The notes under the pieces were generated by a model. That model searched no databases. It saw only the letters and a list, made by a program, of their open reading frames with translations, and was not told the DNA's origin. Shown piece by piece: positions 8,052 to 16,800 of a stretch of 64,000 bases of DNA (position 1 is its first letter; every line of letters begins with the position of its first letter). The DNA is from Spirosoma sp. KUDC1026 (GTDB lineage: Bacteria > Bacteroidota > Bacteroidia > Cytophagales > Spirosomataceae): positions 2,464,001-2,528,000 of the forward strand of contig NZ_CP056032.1 of the NCBI RefSeq assembly GCF_013375035.1, read 5' to 3'. Position numbers and translations under genes: made by a program.

Positions 8052-9053
8052 ATGCTGGTTATCAAAGAATACCTCCCGGCGGTACTGGCCTGCTTGTTGG
8101 CCATGCTTTGCTGGGGAAGCTGGTCAAATGCCCAGAAGCTGGTTTCTCGCGATGCCCCAGTCGCCCATTTCTATCGGGACTACATTTTCGGAATTGCGCT
8201 CATGTCGTTGCTCCTGGCATTCACTGTTGGTAGCCTGGGAAACGAAGGGCGGCCCTTTCTGGACGATCTGACTCAGGCCAATGTGTCCAGGCTGCTGCTG
8301 GCGTTGGCCGCTGGCGTTGTTTTTAATACCGGCAACCGGTTGCTGGTTGCCGGTATCCAACTGGCCGGGATTGCCATCGCCATGCCCGTAGGAACGGGGT
8401 TGTCGCTGGTGCTGGGCCTGGTCGTTAATTACATTGCCGAACCGGAAGGGAAAGTCGGCCTGCTAGCGGCTGGTGGGGCCGTCGTTATCCTGGCTATGGT
8501 CTTCGGTGGGCTAGCCTACAAAGCCAAAGACGACGACCAGGGATTCGACAGACGTGGCGTGGTGATTGTGCTGCTATCCGGGCTGCTGACTGGATTTTTC
8601 TTTCGGATGATCACCAGCACGCTTGCTCCTGACCTGGCCCAGCCTGCGGCAGGTACATTAACACCCTCGACGGCCTTTGTCGCGTTTTCGATTGGGCTTC
8701 TCCTGAGTAATCCGCTGCTCGAAGGGATAGTACGTCGCTATATTCCCGAGGAAAAAGAAGACGAGACGGCCGATGTGAATTACACAGACCTCAGCACTCG
8801 TCAGCATCTGTACGGACTAGCTGGAGGGCTCATCTGGGGCATTGGTATGGGAGCGTTGCTGCTGGCGTCGCAGCCTGCTGGCAATGCCATCTCGTTTGGC
8901 CTGAGTCAGGGAGCAACCATTGTTGCCGTACTGTATGGCCTGTTTGTCTGGAAGGAATTTGACGGTGCTCCGCCGGCTACCAATCGCTGGCTCTGGCTCA
9001 TGGGCGGTTGTTACGTTGCTGGTATTGTGCTGATCGTCATTGCCAGATTATAA
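8052..9053 (+). CDS. GRP/DMT-superfamily membrane transporter, sugar or ureide type
   Basis: Encodes 333 residues from the ATG at 8052; a TTG at 8031 is less likely. It is almost entirely hydrophobic with about ten membrane segments. The start (LACLLAMLCWGSWSNAQKL) and the segment GVVFNTGNRLLVAGIQLAGI resemble GRP-type sugar and plant ureide permeases of the drug/metabolite transporter superfamily. A cytoplasmic acidic loop (EEKEDETADVN) lies near the middle. Its position behind a sugar oxidoreductase suggests sugar or sugar-derivative transport, which is inference only. A hairpin follows the stop. Confidence 0.75.
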   Translation: MLVIKEYLPAVLACLLAMLCWGSWSNAQKLVSRDAPVAHFYRDYIFGIALMSLLLAFTVGSLGNEGRPFLDDLTQANVSRLLLALAAGVVFNTGNRLLVAGIQLAGIAIAMPVGTGLSLVLGLVVNYIAEPEGKVGLLAAGGAVVILAMVFGGLAYKAKDDDQGFDRRGVVIVLLSGLLTGFFFRMITSTLAPDLAQPAAGTLTPSTAFVAFSIGLLLSNPLLEGIVRRYIPEEKEDETADVNYTDLSTRQHLYGLAGGLIWGIGMGALLLASQPAGNAISFGLSQGATIVAVLYGLFVWKEFDGAPPATNRWLWLMGGCYVAGIVLIVIARL

Positions 9054-9062
9054 ATTACATGG

Positions 9063-9114
9063 CGTTGCCAGAGCAGCGCTCATCAGTGATTGATGAACAC
9101 CTGCTTTGCCAACG
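9063..9114. terminator. Imperfect nested hairpin after the transporter gene
   Basis: 9063-9076 pairs with 9101-9114 (12 of 14 bases), and inside it TCATCA (9080-9085) pairs with TGATGA (9091-9096). A short T-run follows. It probably ends the rightward transporter transcript and may also serve the convergent DinB gene. Confidence 0.45.
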
Positions 9115-9188
9115 TTTAACTCGGATAGATAGCTGAATGATCCGTCCATCAGACTGCCATTCCGCAACTGGGCAGATAGACATCCCTG

Positions 9189-9674
9189 TTAATTTCTCCC
9201 AAACTGATCAGCCGCGCGTAGCAAACCGCCTAATTTCAGAATGGTAAAAAAATGGTGCGCTTCGTGAAGCAGAAAAAATTCGGTCCAGCCCTCAACACCC
9301 ATAAAACCAAACAGCGGATGACTGCCGGTTTGAACCAACTGTTCTTCGTGGAGAATACTCAGAAACGCATTGAGGGTAGCGCGTTCGCCCAGAAAACGCT
9401 CGCTCAGATCAGCCCAGGACAGGTCGAGCCAATCGGCAAAACCGGGGTCTTCTTCGGCTACGTAACGGGGAAACACGGGCGTATCGCCACTAATTATCTG
9501 TTGAATACGGGTCAGGAAAATTTCTTGGTAACGGCCCAGATGGGCGATATTTTCCTGAACAGACCATTTGTCGGGAATGGGCCGCTGAGCCAGTTGTTCG
9601 GTGGAAAGGTCACTCAGTAAGTGGTTCAGCGCGTCGGGCTGACTGGTTAAACGGGCCAGAAGGGATTGTTTCAT
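9189..9674 (-). CDS. DinB-family putative metal-dependent protein
   Basis: Encodes 161 residues from the ATG at 9672-9674. The four-helix DinB/YfiT fold is suggested by the NHLLSDLSTEQLAQRPIPDK opening, DKWSVQENIAHLGRY and the C-terminal FFLLHEAHHFFTILKLGG. The histidines in the IAHLG and EAHHF segments are the usual metal ligands. Members include mycothiol/bacillithiol-dependent transferases, but many have no known reaction. It is on the opposite strand to its neighbours and appears to be a single gene. Confidence 0.85.
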   Translation of the reverse strand: MKQSLLARLTSQPDALNHLLSDLSTEQLAQRPIPDKWSVQENIAHLGRYQEIFLTRIQQIISGDTPVFPRYVAEEDPGFADWLDLSWADLSERFLGERATLNAFLSILHEEQLVQTGSHPLFGFMGVEGWTEFFLLHEAHHFFTILKLGGLLRAADQFGRN

Positions 9675-9802
9675 GCGCAATAATACGGGCTGTTAGCCGT
9701 AAAATTGAATTTGGTACAAATGGCCCGCGCCGACCAACAATGATAAGTACAGCGATGTTGTATAATGGTTGATTTAAAACAACCCTAAACAAAAACAACG
9801 TT

Positions 9803-10681
9803 ATGAGTTATATCAAAGTAGGCACTGACCAGGCTGGTGAAGATATCAATCTATACTATCAGGATCTGGGAACGGGAACCCCCGTTGTCCTTATTCATGG
9901 CTGGCCACTGAGCAGTGCTATGTGGGACTACCAACTGGCCGAACTACCAAAACATAATATGCGGGTGATTGCATACGACCGCCGTGGATTCGGCAAGTCG
10001 TCGCAGCCCTGGGATGGCTACAACTACGATACGTTGGCCGACGACCTGAAAGTAATACTCGATACGCTGGATCTTCAGAACGTAACGCTCGTCGGGATGT
10101 CGATGGGGGGCGGTGAAGTGGCTCGGTATATGGGCCGACATGGCGGAGCGCGGGTTGCCAAGGTAGCTTTTATCAGCGCTGTAACCCCTTATATGCTAAA
10201 AACTGAGGACAATCCAGATGGCGTGGACCAGAGTGTGTTTGACGAAATTCTGGACGGTCTGAATAAAGATCGGGCTGATTTCCTGCAAACTTTTGGCAAG
10301 CAGTTCTACGGCGTTAATCTGATTAGCCATCCCGTAAGCCAGGCCCACCTGGAAGGTGATTTCATTCGGGCGTACGCGGCCTCGCAGCGGGCAACGGTTG
10401 AGTGTGCGAAAGCATTCGCTATGACTGACTTCCGCGACGACCTGCCCCAGATTAACGTACCGACGCTGATTGTTCATGGCGATGCCGATAAGACTGTTCC
10501 CATCGAATCGTCGGGCGAACTGACCGCCAGCGCTATTCCAAGCGCTCAGTATATTGTGTACGAAGGTGCACCCCACGGTCTGTTTTACACCGAAAAAGAC
10601 CGTCTGACGGAAGATCTGATTGCGTTTGTGCAGGAAGGAGTTGCCGTACGGGAGCCCATTGGCACGACCACAATTTATTAA
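9803..10681 (+). CDS. Alpha/beta hydrolase, non-haem chloroperoxidase-like
   Basis: Encodes 292 residues with the complete alpha/beta hydrolase pattern. The oxyanion region is VLIHGWPLSSAMWDYQ, the nucleophile elbow is VGMSMGGGE (Ser), the acid is in VHGDADKTVP (Asp) and the His is in YEGAPHGLFYT. It most resembles the cofactor-free haloperoxidase/esterase subfamily, whose physiological role is usually ester hydrolysis. No signal peptide is seen, so it is cytoplasmic. It ends at a strong shared terminator. The substrate is unknown. Confidence 0.88.
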   Translation: MSYIKVGTDQAGEDINLYYQDLGTGTPVVLIHGWPLSSAMWDYQLAELPKHNMRVIAYDRRGFGKSSQPWDGYNYDTLADDLKVILDTLDLQNVTLVGMSMGGGEVARYMGRHGGARVAKVAFISAVTPYMLKTEDNPDGVDQSVFDEILDGLNKDRADFLQTFGKQFYGVNLISHPVSQAHLEGDFIRAYAASQRATVECAKAFAMTDFRDDLPQINVPTLIVHGDADKTVPIESSGELTASAIPSAQYIVYEGAPHGLFYTEKDRLTEDLIAFVQEGVAVREPIGTTTIY

Positions 10682-10704
10682 GGCTAATTAATTAGCTCCT
10701 CTGC

Positions 10705-10738
10705 AAAGGTCCGCTTTCTGTGAAAGCGGACCTTTTTT
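10705..10738. terminator. Perfect 13-bp terminator between convergent genes
   Basis: 10705-10717 and 10723-10735 are perfectly complementary with a 5-nt loop, followed by a T-run on the plus strand. A-runs on the other side let it act leftward as well. It reaches the stop codon of the leftward AraC gene (10737). Confidence 0.85.
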
Positions 10739-11609
10739 ATAACTGCCGATACGTCCTTACGTAGATGGAGGGCGTTTGTCCTGTAATGTCTTTGAACTGT
10801 CGGTTGAAATTCGACAGGGTCCGAAACCCACTCTCGTAACTAACCTGAGTGATGCTGAGTTTTCCGGCCATCAGCAGCTTGCAGGCATGACCAATTCGCA
10901 CTTCCGACACAAATTCGGAGAACGTCTTATTCGCTCTGGCCTTAAAATAGCGGCAAAAAGCCGGAGCCGTCATACCCGCCAGATCGGCTACCGTTTCCAG
11001 GCTCAACTCTTCGGGAAAGTGGCCCAGCACGTAATCGTGCACCAGCTGCATCCGGTCAGTTTCGCTGGGTTTAACCGTATTGCTGTAGTTCGGGCTGGTC
11101 AGGAACCGGTAATCTGTTGCGTGCGACAGCTCGTCCAGTAAGGTCAGCAGATTCAGGACGCGGGTGAAATCGATGGGTTGCCGCACCAATTGCTGTAGCG
11201 TTTCCTCAATTCGGTCGCGGGTTGAACCGGTCCATTCGAGTCCTTTCCGGGCGTGATCGAGCAGTTGTCGGATGGAAGCCATCTCCTGATTCTTGAAGAA
11301 TGACGTTCCCAGAAAATCTTCCGAAAAATAGACGACAATTCCCTTTGTCTGCTGAACTGACTGCCGGGAAAAATATTCCTGATCACTGCGCCAGAGGTGG
11401 GGTAAATTAGGCCCCAGGAATACCAGATCACCGGGGCCAAACGGTTTGATCGAGTCACCAATAAAGCGAGTGCCGGTTCCTTCCTCAACCAGAAAAAGCT
11501 GGTAATGGGGGTGGAAATGCCAGTTTGGGTCGAAATAGGGCTCAACAAGCTTTTTTGCGACAAAGGATGCGGCTACTGGCTCCAGGTCTTTTCGTAGCGG
11601 TTGCTTCAT
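10737..11609 (-). CDS. AraC-family transcription regulator
   Basis: Encodes 290 residues. The N-terminal half is a cupin-like sensor (DPNWHFHPHYQLFLVEEGTG, GPGDLVFLGPNLPHLW). The C-terminal ~100 residues form the double helix-turn-helix (ETVADLAGMTAPAFCRYFKA; ITQVSYESGFRTLSNFNRQF; TGQTPSIYVR). Such proteins sense a small molecule, often a sugar, and activate catabolic genes. It is divergent from the isomerase, Gfo/Idh and ThuA-azurin genes to its right, which are the obvious targets. The 136-bp divergent gap would hold the operator. Confidence 0.92.
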   Translation of the reverse strand: MKQPLRKDLEPVAASFVAKKLVEPYFDPNWHFHPHYQLFLVEEGTGTRFIGDSIKPFGPGDLVFLGPNLPHLWRSDQEYFSRQSVQQTKGIVVYFSEDFLGTSFFKNQEMASIRQLLDHARKGLEWTGSTRDRIEETLQQLVRQPIDFTRVLNLLTLLDELSHATDYRFLTSPNYSNTVKPSETDRMQLVHDYVLGHFPEELSLETVADLAGMTAPAFCRYFKARANKTFSEFVSEVRIGHACKLLMAGKLSITQVSYESGFRTLSNFNRQFKDITGQTPSIYVRTYRQL

Positions 11610-11715
11610 AGACTTGCTCTTTTTTTAACACGAAAAGCCGCTTATTTTTCTAATTAGGGTGAAAATACAGTTGACATTGGCTAATAAAAGCAACAATACC
11701 TGTTAATCTACTACG

Positions 11716-11723
11716 TATATTTG
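11716..11723 (+). promoter_or_regulatory. Candidate -7 box for the isomerase-led operon
   Basis: TATATTTG matches the Bacteroidota -7 consensus TAnnTTTG, 22 bp before the ATG at 11746. No good -33 element stands at the usual spacing, as might be expected if an activator such as the adjacent AraC protein is needed. Confidence 0.5.
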
Positions 11724-11745
11724 TTTGATTTTTCTTATATCGAAT

Positions 11746-12633
11746 ATGAATAAGATTGGAATGAATTTATTTGTCTGGACCTCAACCATGGATGAGGACA
11801 TGACAAATACGTTTCGGTTTCTGAAGGAGACAGGCTTCGATTTCGTTGAAGTTCCTATGAACAGTACCGATCAGACGAAATGGCAGCGGGTTGGGAAGGC
11901 GCTTTCCGAGCTGGGAATGGGGGTTCAGGCCTGTTCAATCTGCGGACCGGAGCACAACCTAATTAGCCCCGATGCCGCCGTTCGCCGGGAGGCCATCGAC
12001 TTCCTGAAACAGATCGTTGACGGCGCATCGCTGATGGGCGCACCCATTCTGATGGGGCCGCTGTTTGCCGGGTTCAAGACGTTCACCGGTAAATCCGCCA
12101 CAGACCAGGAATGGAACTGGTCAGTAACGGGGATGCGGGAAGTAGCCGAACACGCGGCTACTAGAAACGTAATTCTGGCGATGGAATACCTGAATCGGTT
12201 CGAAACCTACCTGCTTACCTGTGCCGACGACGTAATCCGGTATGTAGAAGCCGTTGATCATCCGAACTGCCGGATTGCGTTTGATACCTTCCACGCGAAT
12301 ATGGAAGAGAAAAGCATTCCCGACGCCATCCGGGCCTGTGCGCCCTATCTGGTGCACGTACAGATTTCGGAAAATGACCGATCGACACCCGGACACGGGC
12401 ACATCAACTTCACCGAGATTTTTGATGCCTTTCAGGAAGTAGGCTATACGGGTCCGATCGCGATCGAAGCATTTGGTCCGAATCCGCCGGAACTGGCCGC
12501 GGCCACGCACATCTTCCGGCCGATGTTTGATTCGCCGGAACAACTCGCCACGGATGGATTGGCGTTTATAAAAAGCGAATTAGCGAGTGAGCGAAATCGG
12601 ACCGCCGAGCGGAGCGAATTACGCCTGGCGTAG
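11746..12633 (+). CDS. Sugar phosphate isomerase/epimerase (xylose-isomerase-like TIM barrel)
   Basis: Encodes 295 residues from the ATG at 11746 (MNKIGMNLFVWTSTMDEDM). It resembles D-tagatose/D-psicose 3-epimerase proteins, with LAMEYLNRFETYLL (metal-binding Glu), NCRIAFDTFHANMEE (Asp/His) and VHVQISENDRSTPGHGHINF followed by IAIEAFG. These enzymes epimerise or isomerise keto sugars using a divalent metal. It is the first gene of a rightward operon. The last ~18 residues (ASERNRTAERSEL...) come from a degenerate repeat arm rather than from the conserved fold. Confidence 0.88.
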   Translation: MNKIGMNLFVWTSTMDEDMTNTFRFLKETGFDFVEVPMNSTDQTKWQRVGKALSELGMGVQACSICGPEHNLISPDAAVRREAIDFLKQIVDGASLMGAPILMGPLFAGFKTFTGKSATDQEWNWSVTGMREVAEHAATRNVILAMEYLNRFETYLLTCADDVIRYVEAVDHPNCRIAFDTFHANMEEKSIPDAIRACAPYLVHVQISENDRSTPGHGHINFTEIFDAFQEVGYTGPIAIEAFGPNPPELAAATHIFRPMFDSPEQLATDGLAFIKSELASERNRTAERSELRLA

Positions 12634-12718
12634 GTTGTAGCCACTTTCAGTTCATCCGCGTTTTCTTTACCCGCAGCGTTCTCCTGACTCTTTCATTCTT
12701 TTGCCTTTCACTTTTTAC
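12568..12718. repeat. Degenerate octamer-type inverted repeat H10
   Basis: The purine-rich left part (about 12568-12625) contains GCGAATTA GCGAGTGA GCGAAATC, with an 8-nt spacing. The pyrimidine-rich right part (about 12685-12718) contains CTCTTTCATTC. The outer ends (ATAAAAAGCGAA and TTCACTTTTTAC) pair; the interior pairs poorly. CCGCAGC precedes the pyrimidine part, like the loop core of H1-H5. It looks like a decayed copy of the same family, placed between the isomerase and the next gene. Confidence 0.4.
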
Positions 12719-12720
12719 TT

Positions 12721-13830
12721 ATGATAAACGTTGCTATTGTAGGCCTTGGCTTTGGGGCTGAATTTATTCCTATCTACCAGCGGCATCCGGATGCCACTAT
12801 GTACGCGATCTGCCAGCGGAACGTCGAGAATCTAAATAAAATTGGCGACGCGTATGGGATCGAAAAACGGTACTCCAGCTACGATGAGCTCCTGGCAGAT
12901 CCGAACGTTGATGCAGTGCATATTAACTCGCCCATTCCAAACCATGCCGAGCAGACAATCAAAGCGCTGAAGGCAGGCAAACACGTAGCCTGTACGGTGC
13001 CAATGGCTACGTCGGTGGAGGACTGTCAGGCAATTGTACAGGCCTGCAAGGAAAGTGGTAAGAAATATATGATGATGGAAACGGTGGTGTACAGCCGCGA
13101 GTTTCTGTTCGTTAAAGAACTGTACGAAAACGGTGAACTGGGCAAGGTTCAATTCCTTAAAGCCAGCCACCAGCAGGATATGGACGGCTGGCCGGATTAC
13201 TGGCCGGGTCTGCCTCCCATGCACTACGCTACGCACTGCGTTGGTCCGGTGGCAGGCTTGCTCAAATTACAGGCCGATTACGTATCTTGCTTTGGATCAG
13301 GAACAATTCGGGAAGAACTGGCGAAGATTCATAACTCCCCGTTTGCGGTAGAGTCAGCACATATCAAGTTTAAGGACAGCGACCTGTCGGCCTATGTGTA
13401 TCGTTCGCTGTTCGACGTAGCGCGGCAGTACCGCGAAAGTTTTGAGGTGTACGGTGACAAGAAGTCATTCGAATGGCAGTTGATCGAAGAGGAGCAGCCG
13501 GTGATCCATACGGCGAAGAAGCCGGAGCCGGAAATTCCTGAGAAAGTAACGGTGCCCGATTACGCCCACTACTTACCCAGCGAAATACAGCGCTTTACAA
13601 CAAAAGGCGTGTACGATGCCGACGAGACCCAGCATTTGTCGTTCACGCAGGGGGGAGGCCACGGCGGATCGCACCCGCACATGGTTCACGAATTTGTGTC
13701 GGCGATTAAGGAAGACCGCGACCCGTTCCCGAATGCTGCCCAGTCAGCCAACTGGACGAGCGTGGGGATTCTGGCGCATGAATCAGCATTGCGTGGTGGC
13801 GAACTCATCAAACTGCCGGATTTTAACTAA
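12721..13830 (+). CDS. Gfo/Idh/MocA-family oxidoreductase
   Basis: Encodes 369 residues, cytoplasmic (no signal). The Rossmann start is VAIVGLGFGAEFIPIYQRHP, followed by DAVHINSPIPNHAEQTIKAL and the cofactor-site loop HVACTVPMATS, where the usual EKP is replaced by TVP. The C-terminal substrate domain contains MHYATHCVGPVAGLL. These enzymes oxidise or reduce sugars and inositols with NAD(P). The missing EKP lysine is notable because that Lys often contacts substrate and cofactor. It lies in a rightward operon with the isomerase and the ThuA-azurin gene (10-bp gap to the latter). Confidence 0.9.
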   Translation: MINVAIVGLGFGAEFIPIYQRHPDATMYAICQRNVENLNKIGDAYGIEKRYSSYDELLADPNVDAVHINSPIPNHAEQTIKALKAGKHVACTVPMATSVEDCQAIVQACKESGKKYMMMETVVYSREFLFVKELYENGELGKVQFLKASHQQDMDGWPDYWPGLPPMHYATHCVGPVAGLLKLQADYVSCFGSGTIREELAKIHNSPFAVESAHIKFKDSDLSAYVYRSLFDVARQYRESFEVYGDKKSFEWQLIEEEQPVIHTAKKPEPEIPEKVTVPDYAHYLPSEIQRFTTKGVYDADETQHLSFTQGGGHGGSHPHMVHEFVSAIKEDRDPFPNAAQSANWTSVGILAHESALRGGELIKLPDFN

Positions 13831-13840
13831 GACCCAACCC

Positions 13841-16800
13841 ATGAAAAAAGTACTCACCGCCCTCGGGCTGGTTGCCGTTTTAACCCAGTGCGCCCGGCCG
13901 TCGGGTACGCAAACAACGGGTCGGCAGTCAGCCGTATCGAAGGAGACGGCTGCTCGACAGACGACTCCACGCCGGGCTAACCCCCGTCGAATTGAAATTC
14001 TATTTCTGGGTGACAATGGTCACCACAAGCCCATTGAGCGGGTTCCCGAAATTATGGCTGCGCTGGGTAATAAAGGCATCAATTTTACCTATACGGACAA
14101 ACTTGAAGACCTTAACCCGGATAACCTCAATAAATACGACGGCTTGCTGATCTACGCCAACTGGGACAGTATTCCTAAGCCGCAGGAAAAAGCCATGCTG
14201 GACTATGTAGCAGCCGGGCATGGTGTTATTCCGGTGCATTGCGCGTCGTATTGCTTCCGAAATTCGGCCGAATACGTTGATAAAGTAGTTGGGGGCCAGT
14301 TCTGGCGTCACCGGATGGATACCATACAGACGCGGTTTACCCAGCCGAACAATCCCATCACAATGGGATTGCAATCATTCAAAGCCTACGACGAAACGTA
14401 CCTGCACAGCCATTTGCAGGCCGACAATAACGTACTGGCCGTGCGTGAAGTCAAAGCTGATCAGCTTAAGGATCTGGCCGACGCTGGTCGACCGAACGCG
14501 AAAGAAGAACCTTATACCTGGACCCGGACGTATGGTAAAGGACGGGTGTTCTATACGGCCTATGGCCACGACGAACGTACGTGGACTCAGCCGGGCTTTC
14601 AGCAACTGCTGGAGCGGGGCATCCTGTGGGCAGTTGGTGATGAGGTGAAAAAACTCCACGACGAATTGAACCCACAGGCGTTTGCTTACCAGGAGGCTCC
14701 CCAACTGCCTAACTACGAGAAACGGGCCGGTCCGCAGCTGGAACAGAAACCTCTGTCATCGGAAGAGTCGATGAAGCACATTCAGGTACCAGTCGAGTTC
14801 ACGATGGATCTGTTTGCGCAGGAGCCCAATGTTATGCACCCCATCGCAATGGCCTGGGACGAAAAAGGTCGTCTGTTCGTGCTGGTTACTAAAGATTATC
14901 CCAACGAGCGGAAGGATTCGGGTGGGTCGGATTTTATCGTGATCTGCGAAGACACGAACAAAGACGGGAAGGCGGATAAGTTTACCAACTTCGCCGAAGG
15001 TCTGAGTATTCCGACCGGAATGGCCTTCGCCAACGGTGGTTTATATGTATCGCAGGCACCCCACATGCTGTTCCTACAGGATACGAACGGCGACGACAAA
15101 GCCGACGTGAAGAAGATTGTGTTCAGCGGATTTGGTACGTTTGATACCCACGCCGGCCCAAGCAATCTGCATTACGGTTTTGATAACTGGATCTGGGGCA
15201 GCGTTGGTTATTCAGGTTTCAACGGGAAAGTTGGGGCCGACAGTGTTAAGTTTGGTCAGGGGTTCTTCCGCTTCAAACCCGACGGCTCTAAACTCGAATA
15301 CGTAACCGCGACGTCGAACAATACCTGGGGGCTGGGCTTTACCGAAACGGGTGACATTTTTGGCTCGACGGCCAACAACGCCCACGGCTGGTACATGGCG
15401 ATTCCGAATCGGTATTTTAACGGCGGTGGACACCTTCGCGAGAACGGCAGCCGCAGTACCGATACGCATAAGGACATGAAACCCATTACCGAGAAAGTGC
15501 GTCAGGTAGACGTATTCGGCGGGTTCACAGCGGCCGCCGGTCATAACTTTTATACAGCCCGCTCCTTTCCGAAAAAATACTGGAACAAAGTCGCCTTCGT
15601 CTCAGAACCAACCGGGCATATTGTTCACCAGAACGTAATGCAGAAAAAAGGAACCGATTTCGAGGATGCTGAAGGATTTAACCTGATGGCGGGTTCTGAC
15701 GAATGGTTCGCTCCTGTATTCGCTGAGGTGGGACCCGATGGCGCCGTCTGGGTGGTAGACTGGTATAGCTACATCATTCAGCATAACCCAACGCCCGAAG
15801 GCGCTAAAAACGGGGCTGGTAATGCCTACGAAACGCCCCTGCGTGATTTCACCCACGGTCGAATCTACCGCGTTGGGTATAGTAAAGCGCCCGCCTACAC
15901 CCCAATGACACTCAGCAAGGAGCGCCCGGCTGATCTGGTTGCCGCGCTGAAAAACGACAATATGTTCTGGCGGACAACCGCTCAGCGGCTGCTGATCGAC
16001 CGGAATAATAAAGACGTAGTCCCGCAGCTGATTGCGCTGGTGAACGATCAGTCGGTGGACGAGATCGGGATCAATCCGGCTGCTATTCACGCGCTATGGA
16101 CCCTGCATGGCCTGGGTGCGCTGGACGGCACGAATGAACAAGCAGTAGCAGCCGCTACAAAAGCGCTGAAACATCCCTGTCATGGGGTTCGCAAAACGGC
16201 CGTTCAGGTGTTGCCCCGGACGCAGCCGTCAGCGAGTGCGCTGCTTCAGGCCGATGCGCTGAATGATAAAGAACCCCTAGTTGTCCTGAATACGCTGCTG
16301 GCGTTCTCTGAAATGCCAACCAGTGATCCGGTACAGAAAGCGGTGCTGGCGCGGCTGGAGAAAGTAAACAAGGAAGGTTCTGAAGTGAACGATCGCTGGC
16401 TACCCGACGCCTTTGCCTGTGTGCTGACCGAGAAGAACGGGCAGATGATGAAAACGTACTTGAAGCAAGTGTCGATGAACACCCCGGCGCAGCCGAAAGC
16501 GTCGTCGGATATGGGCCATCAGCATCATACCGGCGCCCACGGCCCGAATGCCTCTTCCGAACCCATGCAAACAACCCGTGCGGCCACGAAGCCAGTCAGC
16601 GCAACGCAGCCCGATCTTCTGGTCGCGGCCATACGGACAACGCCCGAGTCGCCAGCGGTACAGGAGCGCGCCCGCATCTTCATCGACGTAACGAACGCAG
16701 GTGGTGTAGACATCCCGGCTGGTACGGCTATCCCACTGACGGTACGTATTGAAGGGCCAACCGGCTCGGCCGACCCGGCTAAGATTAACTACGTCAGTGT

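Noticed and set aside
13616-13840. Upstream extension of the ThuA-azurin protein by 75 residues
   Set aside because: It overlaps the preceding Gfo/Idh gene and would bury the lipoprotein signal that begins at the ATG at 13841.
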